DNA of 37,532 nucleotides from an uncultured Pelagibacteraceae bacterium (GCA_902570785.1 CACFZK010000010.1:1-37532); one strand, 5' to 3'. Positions 24,895 to 33,501 are shown, counted from the first letter of the stretch. Notes: generated from the letters alone by a model not told the origin. Numbers and translations are program-made.

Positions 24895-25447
24895 GTTTAT
24901 ATAATTGATTAAATTCCTTTTGAGTCATAGATAGTATTTTTTTTGAAATATCATAACTAAAACCAGATCTTGCCAAAATACCCATGTCTTTCTTATAATA
25001 AATCTCACGGTTTGCCTCTGGTCTTAAGGGTCCAATTCGTTTTTTTTTACAAATCTTCATTGCTGAATTAAAATCAGGATCAGATTTGTCTTCTTTTAAT
25101 TTTTCAATGCTTAATTTTATATTTTCTGTGCCAATACCCTTAGTTCTTAAAGCCATCCCAATTTTATTTATTGAGTAACCCCGTCTAAGAAATACGCGTG
25201 CTTTAGAATCAGAATATAATCTATCATCAATTAAACGGTTTTTTTCTAAATTCGAAACTATTTTATCAATTATAGCTGATATATCTTTTTTAGACTTTGA
25301 TCCTTGAAATTTTTTTAGATATTTTTTTAAAAGATATGTTTTTACCTGTTGTTTTGAAGGACTATACTTTTCAATATAAGAGTATGCTAGATCTCTTAAA
25401 TTAGTTGTTAAGTCTTCAAAATCTTTTTTATTGGATATTGGATCCAT
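24887..25447 (-). CDS. recX: Regulatory protein RecX
   Basis: A 186-residue RecX-family protein, which modulates RecA filaments. The three-helix repeats are visible, including 'LRDLAYSYIEKYSPSKQQV', 'IVSNLEKNRLIDDRLYS', and 'RGYSINKIGMALRTKGI'. I take the ATG at 25447, because the upstream alternative is a TTG at 25465 lying on the TATAAT box (25462-25457). That box sits only 10 bases from the ATG, suggesting a leaderless or nearly leaderless message. Divergent from the ABA4-like gene. Confidence 0.8.
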   Translation of the reverse strand: MDPISNKKDFEDLTTNLRDLAYSYIEKYSPSKQQVKTYLLKKYLKKFQGSKSKKDISAIIDKIVSNLEKNRLIDDRLYSDSKARVFLRRGYSINKIGMALRTKGIGTENIKLSIEKLKEDKSDPDFNSAMKICKKKRIGPLRPEANREIYYKKDMGILARSGFSYDISKKILSMTQKEFNQLYKLI

Positions 25448-25456
25448 AGCTTTTAT

Positions 25457-25462
25457 ATTATA
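25457..25462 (-). promoter_or_regulatory. Candidate -10 box of recX
   Basis: A perfect TATAAT on the minus strand ending 10 bases before the recX ATG at 25447. A normal start 6-8 bases downstream would fall at or within a few bases of the ATG. Confidence 0.35.
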
Positions 25463-25471
25463 CAAAGTTTT

Positions 25472-25942
25472 ATGATTGACAGTTTTTTAAATTTTCTCAC
25501 TTACGAGAATATATACTATATAGCAAACATAGGTGTAATTCCTTGTTGGTTTTTTTTAATTATTTTGCCAAATCACATAATTACAAATTTTTTAGTTAAA
25601 TCAGTAGTCATACCATTATTATTATCCACAGCTTATATATTTATTTCTTATCAAATTTTTATTAGTGAAAATATTTTTGAAGTTTTTAATTTATATTTAG
25701 GCTTGGATGATCTTTATGCTCTTTTTTCGAACGAAGCTTTTCTTTTGATTTTTTGGCTTCATTTTTTATCTATTAATCTTTTTGTTGGAAACTGGATTGT
25801 TAGTGATGCAAAAACATATCAAATTTCAAAATTTTTAGTAATTATTTCTTTAGTCATGACATACTTTACTGGACCAACGGGTCTTTTGATTTATTGGTTG
25901 TTTAGAATTTTTTATTCAAGAAAAATAAATTTTTATGACTAA
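25472..25942 (+). CDS. ABA4-like family membrane protein
   Basis: A 156-residue protein with four hydrophobic helices (about 14-34, 42-62, 88-108 and 120-143). The pattern 'FLLIFWLHFLSINLFVGNWIVSDA' region and 'YFTGPTGLLIYWLFRIF' is that of the ABA4-like (DUF4281) family, named after the plant protein needed for neoxanthin formation. In bacteria a carotenoid role is only suspected. It overlaps the DsbA-fold isomerase gene by 8 bases. Confidence 0.75.
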   Translation: MIDSFLNFLTYENIYYIANIGVIPCWFFLIILPNHIITNFLVKSVVIPLLLSTAYIFISYQIFISENIFEVFNLYLGLDDLYALFSNEAFLLIFWLHFLSINLFVGNWIVSDAKTYQISKFLVIISLVMTYFTGPTGLLIYWLFRIFYSRKINFYD

Positions 25943-26522
25943 ATTTATTGATTTCTATTTTGATTTTAGTAGTCCGTATGCCTACATTGGTTACAAAGAA
26001 ATTAAAAAACTTGAAAAAAAAAATTCTTTTAAAATTAAGTTTATGCCTATATTTTTAGGTGGATTACATAATGCAGCAGGTATAACCCCTGCAGCTTTTA
26101 TAAAACTTAAATCAAAATATATGATTGAAGATACTAAATTGGTAAGTAAAAAAAAAAATATTTCTTTTCATTTTAATTCTTACTTCCCAATAAAGACCGT
26201 AAATTTTATGAGAGGAGTTTTGATTGCTGAGAAGGATAATTCAGAAAAAAACTTTATTGAAAAGATATTTAATGCCATTTGGATGGATGGGCTAAATATG
26301 AATGATCCAATTGTAATAAATAAAGTTTTAAAAAATATTGATTTAAATCCTGAAATTTTTTTAAAAAAAGTATCTGATCAAAAAGTAAAAGATAAATTGA
26401 GAAAATTAACTGATGATGCGCTAAAAAAGAAAATTTTTGGTGTTCCTGCTTTTGTTGTAAACAAAAAAATGTTTTGGGGCCAAGATAGACTTTCTTATGC
26501 GATTGATGAAATCAAAAAATAG
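25935..26522 (+). CDS. DsbA-fold protein, 2-hydroxychromene-2-carboxylate isomerase family
   Basis: A 195-residue thioredoxin/DsbA-fold protein of the kappa-GST/HCCA isomerase family. The N-terminal 'IDFYFDFSSPYAYIG' carries the catalytic serine in place of the redox cysteines, and 'FGVPAFVVNKKMFWGQDRL' is the cis-Pro and C-terminal signature. Enzymes of this family use glutathione; the true substrate here is unknown, as most marine members are not naphthalene degraders. An 11-A run (26148-26158) inside the gene is in frame. It overlaps the ABA4-like gene by 8 bases. Confidence 0.85.
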   Translation: MTKFIDFYFDFSSPYAYIGYKEIKKLEKKNSFKIKFMPIFLGGLHNAAGITPAAFIKLKSKYMIEDTKLVSKKKNISFHFNSYFPIKTVNFMRGVLIAEKDNSEKNFIEKIFNAIWMDGLNMNDPIVINKVLKNIDLNPEIFLKKVSDQKVKDKLRKLTDDALKKKIFGVPAFVVNKKMFWGQDRLSYAIDEIKK

Positions 26523-26523
26523 A

Positions 26524-26922
26524 TTATTTTTTTTCTTTAATAACAATTTCAAGGCCTTGATTGGCTAAAGATCCAAAACCACCCTCGGCATGAGCAATAT
26601 TGTTGTACCCCATGTCCTTAAGTGTTTTTGCTGCAAGGGCAGATCTCATACCAGCTGCACAAAACAAAATTAATTTTTTATCTTTTGAAAATTTATCTTT
26701 ATTATAGTACTGACTATTTGGATCTAACCAAAATTCCAACATGCCTCTTGGTATATGTAATGCTCCCTTTATAGTTCCGTCTCTCCACAATTCTCTGATA
26801 TCTCTTATATCTATCAAGGTACATTGGTTTTTTTCGTTTAATTCTTTTATTTCGATGGGAGTTAGCGTTTTAATTTCTTTTAAAGCTTTTTCAACTAATT
26901 CTTTTGAAGATTTAATATTCAT
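26524..26922 (-). CDS. Rhodanese-like domain protein
   Basis: A 132-residue single rhodanese domain. 'TLIDIRDIRELWRDGTIKGALHIPRG' gives the CH2A-type motif and 'LFCAAGMRSALAAKTLKDMGY' the active-site loop with the persulfide cysteine. 'HAEGGFGSL' is typical of the C-terminal end. It probably carries or transfers sulfane sulfur in the cytoplasm; partner unknown. It is convergent with the isomerase (2 bases apart) and divergent from the glycosyltransferase-like gene. Confidence 0.9.
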   Translation of the reverse strand: MNIKSSKELVEKALKEIKTLTPIEIKELNEKNQCTLIDIRDIRELWRDGTIKGALHIPRGMLEFWLDPNSQYYNKDKFSKDKKLILFCAAGMRSALAAKTLKDMGYNNIAHAEGGFGSLANQGLEIVIKEKK

Positions 26923-26957
26923 TTTTATATATATAAACTATTATAATAATATTTTAA

Positions 26958-27986
26958 ATGAGAGAAATAAAACCTAACAAAAAAAATATTTTTTCTAAAT
27001 TTTTTATTAAAATATGTAGATTTTTTGGATTTGAAATCATCGACCAAAGTAACTTTACAGCACCAGTTTCTAATAAGAGTTTAAACGAGTCTTTAAGCCT
27101 TCCGGGTAAGCGTTCTATCACTTTGCCCTTGGGTGAGGTTAAAATTACTAGGAAAGTAAAATCTTTTGATGTGATTTTAAGAACTTGCATGACAATAAAC
27201 ATGCTTACTCAATCCAAGAAGAGAATTTTTGAAAAAGAGAAAGAGGAGTACACAAAAAGAACTTTGGTGTCGATAATAAAAAGTATAAATCATTCGAAAA
27301 TTAAATTTAAAGAAACTAAATTCAAAATTTATGTAATTGATCATAATTCACAAAATGATCAAATGAATATGTTAAAAAATATTTTAAATAATTCACAAAT
27401 AGACTTTGAAATTATGAATTTAGATTTTAACAGATACTCAAAAGAAATTAAAAAAATTAATGAGGAAAACAAAGAGGTAACTTCAAATCAAAAATCTAAT
27501 ATGTCGAATATTCATCAATCAATTATTTTGTCAAAAGAAAAATGTGAAGATTTAACTTATTTTGTTGAAGATGATTATATTCATAAATTAAATGCCGTGT
27601 CAGAAATTTTATTTGCCTATGAAAAATTTTCATCGCTAATTAATAATGAATTGATTATATGTCCAACTGACTATCCTTATTTATATACTGGAGCAAACGA
27701 TACTAAAGTTTTTATGGGTGAAAATAGACATTGGCGTAAAATAGATCAAACTTTGTGTTCATTTGTAATGAGTAAAAAAATTATTAATAATTATTTCGAA
27801 GAGTTAATTAGCATGTGTAAATTTGAACACTATCCTTTTGAGAAGCCATTACATAACATTTATAAAAAAGAATTATGCATATCACCTATCCCGTCTCTCT
27901 CTGTTCATTTTACAAATATAAATTCAATTTATGGTTTATCGCCAAATGTAGACTGGAAAAAACTCTGGGAAGAAAATGAAAGTTAA
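26958..27986 (+). CDS. Glycosyltransferase-like protein, function unknown
   Basis: A 342-residue soluble protein. It alternates strands and helices like a GT-A fold: 'KSFDVILRTC' (about 68-77), 'KFKIYVIDHNS' (121-131) as in 'VDDGS'-type loops, and 'LTYFVEDDYIHK' (199-210) where Glu204-Asp205-Asp206 could be the metal-binding DxD. Late segments include 'LIICPTDYPYLY' and 'HFEHYPFEKPLH'-like His-rich stretches. I cannot assign a family or sugar. It overlaps the peroxiredoxin gene by 11 bases. Confidence 0.6.
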   Translation: MREIKPNKKNIFSKFFIKICRFFGFEIIDQSNFTAPVSNKSLNESLSLPGKRSITLPLGEVKITRKVKSFDVILRTCMTINMLTQSKKRIFEKEKEEYTKRTLVSIIKSINHSKIKFKETKFKIYVIDHNSQNDQMNMLKNILNNSQIDFEIMNLDFNRYSKEIKKINEENKEVTSNQKSNMSNIHQSIILSKEKCEDLTYFVEDDYIHKLNAVSEILFAYEKFSSLINNELIICPTDYPYLYTGANDTKVFMGENRHWRKIDQTLCSFVMSKKIINNYFEELISMCKFEHYPFEKPLHNIYKKELCISPIPSLSVHFTNINSIYGLSPNVDWKKLWEENES

Positions 27987-28434
27987 AGAAAATAAAAAAT
28001 CACCCACCTTTAGTCTAGATTCGACAACTTTAAAAACTTTTGATAGCAGAAAAATTAAGGGGGGATTAGTAGTTTATTTTTACCCTAGAGATAATACACC
28101 TGGTTGTACTTTAGAGACAAAGGATTTCACAAAATTATATAAAAAATTTAAAAATTTGAGTTTTGAGGTTGTTGGAATTTCGAAAGATAATATTAAAAGT
28201 CATTTAAGTTTTAAAAAGAAATATAAAGTACCATTTGAATTATTGTCTGATGAAAAAGTAAATGTTCAAAAAAAATTTGGAGTTTGGGGTAAAAAATCTT
28301 TTATGGGTAAAAAATTCATGGGAACTATAAGATCCACAATAATTATTAAAAACGGCAAAATTCTCAAAATTTGGTCAAATGTAAGGGTAAAAGACCATGC
28401 TCAAGAAGTTTTAGATTATATAAGGTCTTTATAA
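27976..28434 (+). CDS. bcp: Peroxiredoxin, Bcp/PrxQ type
   Basis: A 152-residue thiol peroxidase. The peroxidatic cysteine is in 'DNTPGCTLETKDF' (about Cys45); the second cysteine found five residues later in E. coli Bcp is replaced, so this looks like a 1-Cys form or one using another resolving partner. 'FEVVGISKDNIKSH', 'LLSDEKVNVQKKFGVWG' and 'STIIIKNGKI' are family features. It overlaps the upstream gene by 11 bases and is followed directly by a strong terminator. Confidence 0.9.
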   Translation: MKVKENKKSPTFSLDSTTLKTFDSRKIKGGLVVYFYPRDNTPGCTLETKDFTKLYKKFKNLSFEVVGISKDNIKSHLSFKKKYKVPFELLSDEKVNVQKKFGVWGKKSFMGKKFMGTIRSTIIIKNGKILKIWSNVRVKDHAQEVLDYIRSL

Positions 28435-28436
28435 AT

Positions 28437-28467
28437 TAAAAGGCCCAGACTTAAAGTCTGGGCCTTT
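28437..28467. terminator. Bidirectional rho-independent terminator between bcp and amtB
   Basis: AAAAGGCCCAGAC and GTCTGGGCCTTTT pair perfectly around a TTAAA loop. The stem is flanked by an A run on one side and a T run on the other, so it can end both the + strand bcp transcript and the minus strand amtB transcript. Its GC-rich stem stands out strongly here. Confidence 0.92.
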
Positions 28468-28510
28468 TCTTGTCTCCATCTAAACGAAAGGGAGGAAGAA
28501 GGAGAATTAT

Positions 28511-29803
28511 TTAGTCTCTTATTCCGTAAGCGATTACACCAACTTCGGACTTATCAGTACCAAGCCTTTCAGCTTCTTTACTGATTCTAATTCCAATAGT
28601 TGCTTTCATGATTGACCATACAATGTATGATGCTACGAAAACAAAAATTACCACTGAAATAGTTCCAAGGAATTGTGAACCAAAACCTACATCTGTATTT
28701 GTAAATGGAACTGCTAATGTACCCCATACTCCAGCTACTAAGTGTGCAGGAATAGCTCCAACAACATCATCTATTTTCATTTTGTATAATAGTTTTGTTG
28801 AGTAGTACATTAAGACACCAGCTATTGCTCCAATCACGATTGCAGCAAGTGGGCTTGGTGTTAAAGGTTCAGCTGTTATACCAACTAAACCAGCGATCGC
28901 GCCATTAAGCATCATTACTACATCTGTTTTACCAGCAGAAAGTCTTGATACTACAGCAGCGGCCATAACTCCACCACCAGCAGCTAAGTTCGTGTTAATG
29001 TAAATAGTTGCAACAGAGCTAACATCTTCGAGTGTTCCAGCAGCTAATTGTGAGCCACCGTTAAATCCAAACCAACCTAACCAAAGTATAAATACTCCGA
29101 GTGTTGCTAATGGAATTGAAGAAGCCGCAAAAGGTGCCATAGCTTTTACACCACCTCCTGAAGTAAATCTTCCAGATCTAGCACCAAGTACTATTGCTCC
29201 AGCAAGAGCAGCAGCTCCTCCAGCAGCATGTACTAATGTTGAACCTGCAAAATCAGAAAAACCAGCAGCTGATAACCAACCACCGCCCCACTGCCATCCC
29301 ATTTCAATTGGATAAATAAATCCAGTTAAAATAGCTGCAAATAAGAAGAATGGCCAAATTTTAATTCTTTCAGCCAATGTTCCTGATACGATTGACATTG
29401 TTGTTGCGCAGAATACCATTTGGAAAAACCAATCTGAACCATCAGAATAACCTGTTTCTAACGATGATGCGTCACTCCAAGAAGAGAATGAACCTATCCA
29501 TCCACCTTCTGGTATACCGTAAGCTAAATTGTATCCAACTAACCAGAACATAATTCCGGCAATTGAATATAAACCTATATTTTTAGCACAGATCGCTGAT
29601 ACACTTTTAGATGTAACCAACCCTGATTCAAGCATGGCAAAACCTGCTGCCATCCACATAACCAGAAAACCTGACATTAAAAATAGTATTGTATTAAAAA
29701 TGTATTGAACTTCTGCAGATACAGTAGTTTCGGCGTAGCCTAAACCAGCGAAAGCAAAATAAATTGCCGTACCCGCAAAGAAATAACCTATATATTTTTT
29801 CAT
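28511..29803 (-). CDS. amtB: Ammonium transporter AmtB
   Basis: A 430-residue ammonium channel with a cleavable-looking N-terminal segment (about 1-24) and eleven membrane helices. The twin pore histidines are in 'STLVHAAGGAAALAGA' and 'AIPAHLVAGVWG'; 'FWLVGYNLAYG' and 'GGWLSAAGFSDFAGS' are also family features. It has a strong Shine-Dalgarno (GGAGG, 6 bases before the ATG), unusual here and consistent with high expression. No glnK is next to it. It is a single-gene unit bounded by terminators. Confidence 0.97.
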   Translation of the reverse strand: MKKYIGYFFAGTAIYFAFAGLGYAETTVSAEVQYIFNTILFLMSGFLVMWMAAGFAMLESGLVTSKSVSAICAKNIGLYSIAGIMFWLVGYNLAYGIPEGGWIGSFSSWSDASSLETGYSDGSDWFFQMVFCATTMSIVSGTLAERIKIWPFFLFAAILTGFIYPIEMGWQWGGGWLSAAGFSDFAGSTLVHAAGGAAALAGAIVLGARSGRFTSGGGVKAMAPFAASSIPLATLGVFILWLGWFGFNGGSQLAAGTLEDVSSVATIYINTNLAAGGGVMAAAVVSRLSAGKTDVVMMLNGAIAGLVGITAEPLTPSPLAAIVIGAIAGVLMYYSTKLLYKMKIDDVVGAIPAHLVAGVWGTLAVPFTNTDVGFGSQFLGTISVVIFVFVASYIVWSIMKATIGIRISKEAERLGTDKSEVGVIAYGIRD

Positions 29804-29902
29804 TATACCTCCAAGTCATTTACCCTAAATTAGTAGAGATTTTTAAGAAGTGCTTTATCGGTAAGTTAGTTATGAGTTTTTTTGGGGTGTGACAGTTAGT
29901 GC

Positions 29903-29941
29903 TTAAAACAACCCTTAAAAAGCTCATTTTTAAGGGTTGTT
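29903..29941 (-). terminator. Rho-independent terminator after hupB
   Basis: AACAACCCTTAAAAA and its exact complement pair over 15 bases around a 5-base loop (29907-29941), followed on the minus strand by TTTTAAG. It lies 8 bases after the HU stop codon. Confidence 0.85.
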
Positions 29942-29948
29942 AAACTGA

Positions 29949-30224
29949 TTATCTATTAAACATATCCTTTAAACCTTTAGCAGGTAGGAATTTAACCTTT
30001 TGTGAAGCAGCAATCTGAATCTGCTCTCCAGTTCTTGGATTTCGACCAATTCTGGCTTTTCTTTTAGCTACCTTATAAGTGCCAAAACCAGCGATTTTCA
30101 CGGCTTCGTCATTTTTAAGGCAATCTAGAATAATACCAGTAATAGTATCGAACATTCTCTCTGCATCAGCTTTACTTTGGCTCATTGCTGTTGCTATTTT
30201 ATTTACTAGTTGTTTTTTGTTCAT
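29949..30224 (-). CDS. hupB: DNA-binding protein HU
   Basis: A 91-residue HU/IHF-family nucleoid protein. 'MNKKQLVNKIATAMSQSK' is the N-terminal helix, 'VKIAGFGTYKVAKRKARIGRNPRTGE' the beta arm with the conserved Arg-Asn-Pro that intercalates DNA, and 'VKFLPAKGLKD' the C-terminal end. Residues favour HU over IHF. It is flanked by terminators on both sides (29903-29941 and 30329-30357), so it is a single-gene unit. Confidence 0.95.
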   Translation of the reverse strand: MNKKQLVNKIATAMSQSKADAERMFDTITGIILDCLKNDEAVKIAGFGTYKVAKRKARIGRNPRTGEQIQIAASQKVKFLPAKGLKDMFNR

Positions 30225-30328
30225 TTTAGCCCCTTTTTGTTGCTATTTTGAATTTGTACAAAAACTCAATAAAATCAACGAAAATATAGTAGCTATTGTG
30301 TATATTAACACAATATAGAGTATAAGTT

Positions 30329-30357
30329 AAAAAACCTTGTTTTTATTAGGTTTTTTT
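30329..30357 (-). terminator. Rho-independent terminator after rseP
   Basis: AAAAAACCT (30329-30337) pairs with AGGTTTTTT (30348-30356) around a 10-base loop, giving a hairpin ending in a U run on the minus strand, 17 bases after the rseP stop. The stretch 30225-30328 between it and hupB should hold the hupB promoter; I see AT-rich sequence there but no box I would commit to. Confidence 0.7.
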
Positions 30358-30373
30358 ACAATTTGAGTAATAA

Positions 30374-31480
30374 TTAAAATAGTCCTAAATCTTTTAAATC
30401 GCTAAAAGTAGTAAATAACATTAAAGAAAGAAGTAAAAAAAGACCGATTCGAAAAAAACCCTCTTGTGTTGCTTGGCTTAAAGGTCTTCCTAAAATTTTT
30501 TCAAAAAAATAAAACATCAAGTGCCCCCCGTCTAGAAGAGGAATAGGAAACAAATTAATCAAACCAAGACTTATTGAGATGTATGCTATTGTGCTAAAAA
30601 AAGCTAATATTCCGAACTCCATTACTTGACCGGAGATTTTGGCAATTTTAATTGGTCCCCCTAATTGAGAAGTGTCGGCTTTGCCTTGAAACATAGAACC
30701 AACAAATTGAATTGTAGTTTTAGATACAAACCAAATCTCTTTTACCGCATAGTATATTGCTTTAGTTGGACCGAGTTTTTCTCTGCTAAATTCATTGTTG
30801 GCCGGAGCTATTTTAATACCTATAATTTTTTTTTTAACTGAATTTCCTAAAGGATCTTTAGCTTCAATTATTTCTGGAATAGCGATAAGAGAAATTTTCT
30901 TATTATTGCGAAGAACTTCTATATTTAATTTTTCTGAGTTATTCGTATTAATATATGTTGAGACTTCTAAAATACTTTCAACTTTATTGTTATTAATTCC
31001 AATAATTATATCATTTTTTTTAAGTCCAGCTTTTTCTGCTGGGCTATTAATTGTTATTTCTTCAATTTTAGGTTGAGTAAAATCCTTTCCAACAAATATA
31101 TTAATTAATGTAAAAATGAGTATAGCTAACAAAAAATTTGCTAGCGGACCTCCAGCTACTATTAATGATCTCTGATACAATGGTTTGGTTACAAATAATT
31201 TTTTTTGATCTTCTTTGTTGTATTTTTTAAGTAATTCCTCTTGTTCAGTTTGGCTGAAAACATTTCTATCACCAAAAAATTTAACATAACCTCCAAGCGG
31301 AATTAAACAAAATTTCCATCTTGTTCCTTTTTTATCATTAAAACCAAAAATTTCTTTGCCAAAGCCTATTGAAAAATCTGTTACTGCTACACCATACCTT
31401 CTTGCAAAATAATAGTGTCCATATTCATGAACAAAAACTACTACTGTTATTAAAATTATGAATGGGATTATATAACTCAT
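30374..31480 (-). CDS. rseP: RseP-type site-2 zinc metalloprotease
   Basis: A 368-residue inner-membrane protease (M50B). The zinc site is 'FVHEYGHYYFARRYGV' (HExxH at residues 18-22) in the first helix, and the third ligand is in 'PIPLLDGGHLMFY' near the C-terminus. A single PDZ domain lies around 125-215 ('SPAEKAGLKKNDIIIGINN'). It cuts anti-sigma factors or signal peptide remnants in the membrane. I take the ATG at 31480, which overlaps the rhomboid stop by 4 bases (ATGA); the alternative start at 31489 is a TTG. Confidence 0.93.
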   Translation of the reverse strand: MSYIIPFIILITVVVFVHEYGHYYFARRYGVAVTDFSIGFGKEIFGFNDKKGTRWKFCLIPLGGYVKFFGDRNVFSQTEQEELLKKYNKEDQKKLFVTKPLYQRSLIVAGGPLANFLLAILIFTLINIFVGKDFTQPKIEEITINSPAEKAGLKKNDIIIGINNNKVESILEVSTYINTNNSEKLNIEVLRNNKKISLIAIPEIIEAKDPLGNSVKKKIIGIKIAPANNEFSREKLGPTKAIYYAVKEIWFVSKTTIQFVGSMFQGKADTSQLGGPIKIAKISGQVMEFGILAFFSTIAYISISLGLINLFPIPLLDGGHLMFYFFEKILGRPLSQATQEGFFRIGLFLLLSLMLFTTFSDLKDLGLF

Positions 31481-32205
31481 TGTTCCCAAGGACCTTTTGG
31501 TTTTTTATTTATTTTTTTTGTTATAACTTTTTTGTTATTTTTTTTATTTAAAAATAATATCAAAATCACACCTGTAACAAAACCACCAATATGTGCGGCA
31601 TATGCCACTCCTCCACCACTAGATGAAGCTGTTAAGAATGAATTTATAAATTGTAAAATGAACCAAAAACCTAAAACATAAAGTGCTCTTATCTTTATCA
31701 GTTGACTAAAAAATCCTAGAGGTAATAAAACCAATACTTTTGCATTTGGATAGTTAATTAAATAAGCACCTAAAACTCCACCAATTGCACCACTGGCTCC
31801 TATCATTGGAATTTGAGAATTAACATCTATAAGTACTTGAGCCATTGCAGCACCAACACCAGAAACAAAGTAAAAAATTACAAAATTTAAAGTTCCTAAA
31901 TCATCTTCGATATTGTCTGCAAAAATCCAAAGATATAACATATTTCCTATCAAGTGCATCCATCCACCATGCATAAACATTGACGTAAATATTGTTCCTA
32001 TTGGCGAAATTCTATAAAGATCATTTGGAAGTTGGTCTAATCCCATTAAAACGGAAGGTATGAGACCGTATGAGTATGTAAAGTCACGAAGTTCGGTTTC
32101 ACTCAAACCTGTTTGTGCTAAAAATATTAGAATACAAAACCCAATAATTCCATAACTTACTATTGGCTTTCCTTGTGTAGGATTATCGTCTTTTAAAGGT
32201 ATCAT
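31477..32205 (-). CDS. Rhomboid family intramembrane serine protease
   Basis: A 242-residue membrane protein with about six helices. The catalytic serine is in 'PMIGASGAIGGVLGAY' (GxSG) and the histidine in 'AYAAHIGGFVTG'; 'MFMHGGWMHLIGNMLYLWIFADNIED' region residues give the conserved His-Gly-Gly-Trp-x-His and Asn. It should cleave membrane-spanning substrates. It is translationally coupled to rseP, pairing two intramembrane proteases in one operon. Confidence 0.93.
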   Translation of the reverse strand: MIPLKDDNPTQGKPIVSYGIIGFCILIFLAQTGLSETELRDFTYSYGLIPSVLMGLDQLPNDLYRISPIGTIFTSMFMHGGWMHLIGNMLYLWIFADNIEDDLGTLNFVIFYFVSGVGAAMAQVLIDVNSQIPMIGASGAIGGVLGAYLINYPNAKVLVLLPLGFFSQLIKIRALYVLGFWFILQFINSFLTASSSGGGVAYAAHIGGFVTGVILILFLNKKNNKKVITKKINKKPKGPWEQ

Positions 32206-32295
32206 TTAATTAAAGCTCAAGTTTTTACTATATTCTTATAGTTTTAAATATTTAAATAGTTTGATTTTATCAACTTATAATTGTATCATAATTTA

Positions 32296-32607
32296 ATGAG
32301 CGAAAAAACTTCAGTACTTCTCTCTGATGTGACAATAAAGGGAGACATAGTAGAAAAAGAAAAATTGGTAATCGATGCTAAGATCGATGGAGATGTAACA
32401 GCTGACAAATTACAAACACACTCTGGATCAAAAATAAACGGAAATATCAGCTCTTCAGAGGTAAGCCTTGGTGGATCAACAAATGGAAACATAAATTCTG
32501 ATGTTATTAAGATCAAATCAACAGCAGAAGTCGAAGGTGTTTTAAATCAGAAAAATCTTTCGATTGAAGAAGGTGCTAAACTTAAAATTAAAGCTGAAAC
32601 TTACTAA
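32296..32607 (+). CDS. Bactofilin family cytoskeletal protein
   Basis: A 103-residue polymer-forming protein. The central region (about 10-98) is the bactofilin beta-helix: repeated short strands such as 'TSVLLSDVTIKGDIVEKEK' and 'VIDAKIDGDVTADKLQ', with Gly/Asn turns. Termini are short. I place the start at ATG 32296; an upstream TTG at 32281 is less likely. Bactofilins form membrane-linked filaments involved in cell shape or envelope synthesis. Divergent from the rhomboid gene and 0 bases from the end of the convergent LysR gene. Confidence 0.88.
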   Translation: MSEKTSVLLSDVTIKGDIVEKEKLVIDAKIDGDVTADKLQTHSGSKINGNISSSEVSLGGSTNGNINSDVIKIKSTAEVEGVLNQKNLSIEEGAKLKIKAETY

Positions 32608-33498
32608 TTAAAATTTCCATTCACTAACTTTACTAAATAAAAAATTTCTAAAAGCTTTTACCTTGGCAACATTTTTAAGTGATTGTGGATATACAAAATG
32701 AGTTTCGGTTAAAGGTCCTTCGGTATCAGGTAAAATTTTTGTAATATTTGAAACGTTAGCCGTCATGTAATCTGGCAGAGCAGCGAGACCGACTCCACTT
32801 TGAACAGCTAAAAGCAGTCCGTAAACACTATTTACTTTCATTACTGGTTTTCTTTTTTTTTTGTCTTTAGAACCTAATTTTAATGCCCAATCAGGATTGA
32901 ATACAGGAGATGGTGCCCCTCTTCCATATGTAATAAATTTGTGCTTATCCAGGTCTTTTATATTTTTTGGATGACCGTATTTTTCTAAATATTTTGTTGA
33001 ACCGTAAATATGATAATTTAGATCTATCAATTTTTTTTGAATATAATTTAATTGTTTTGGCCTTCTCATAAAAATACCCACGTCAGCTTGACGGGTACTT
33101 AAATCTAACTCTTTATCATCAAATATTAATTCAATTTCAATTTCAGGATGAAGAGCCATAAATTCTTTTATTCTTGGTGTTAGCCAAGTTGTTCCAAAAC
33201 TTACAACTGTTGTAATAGTAAGTTTACCGTTAAGCTTATCTTTTTCGTCACTCAAAGTAGCTTCTACATCTTTTAATTTCGATATAACCTCATGTGCAGT
33301 TTTGTATAAATATTCTCCATTATCTGTCAAAACGAGACCTCTAGCGTGTCTCTCAAAAAGGTGGATTTTGAGTTCATTTTCTAAAGTTTGAATTTGTCTG
33401 CTTATTGCAGATTGACTTAAATTTAATACTGTTGAGGCTTTTGTAAAACTCCCAGACTCAGCTACTGCATGAAATATTTTTAATTTATCCCAATCCAT
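32608..33498 (-). CDS. LysR-type transcriptional regulator
   Basis: A 296-residue LTTR. The N-terminal winged helix-turn-helix is 'SGSFTKASTVLNLSQSAISRQIQTLE' region (about 15-40), followed by the linker helix and an effector domain (about 90-290). It lies 3 bases downstream of acuI in the same direction, an arrangement where the regulator is co-transcribed with the enzyme gene. This differs from the divergent layout usual for LysR genes. The ligand is unknown; a product of acrylate or DMSP metabolism is possible given acuI, but that is inference. Confidence 0.92.
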   Translation of the reverse strand: MDWDKLKIFHAVAESGSFTKASTVLNLSQSAISRQIQTLENELKIHLFERHARGLVLTDNGEYLYKTAHEVISKLKDVEATLSDEKDKLNGKLTITTVVSFGTTWLTPRIKEFMALHPEIEIELIFDDKELDLSTRQADVGIFMRRPKQLNYIQKKLIDLNYHIYGSTKYLEKYGHPKNIKDLDKHKFITYGRGAPSPVFNPDWALKLGSKDKKKRKPVMKVNSVYGLLLAVQSGVGLAALPDYMTANVSNITKILPDTEGPLTETHFVYPQSLKNVAKVKAFRNFLFSKVSEWKF

Positions 33499-33501
33499 AT
33501 T

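Noticed and set aside
26148-26158. A11 run in the DsbA-fold isomerase gene as a possible fourth frameshift
   Set aside because: The reading continues in frame with conserved motifs on both sides, so no break exists.
30225-30328. A specific hupB promoter
   Set aside because: Several AT-rich near-matches are present, none better than background.
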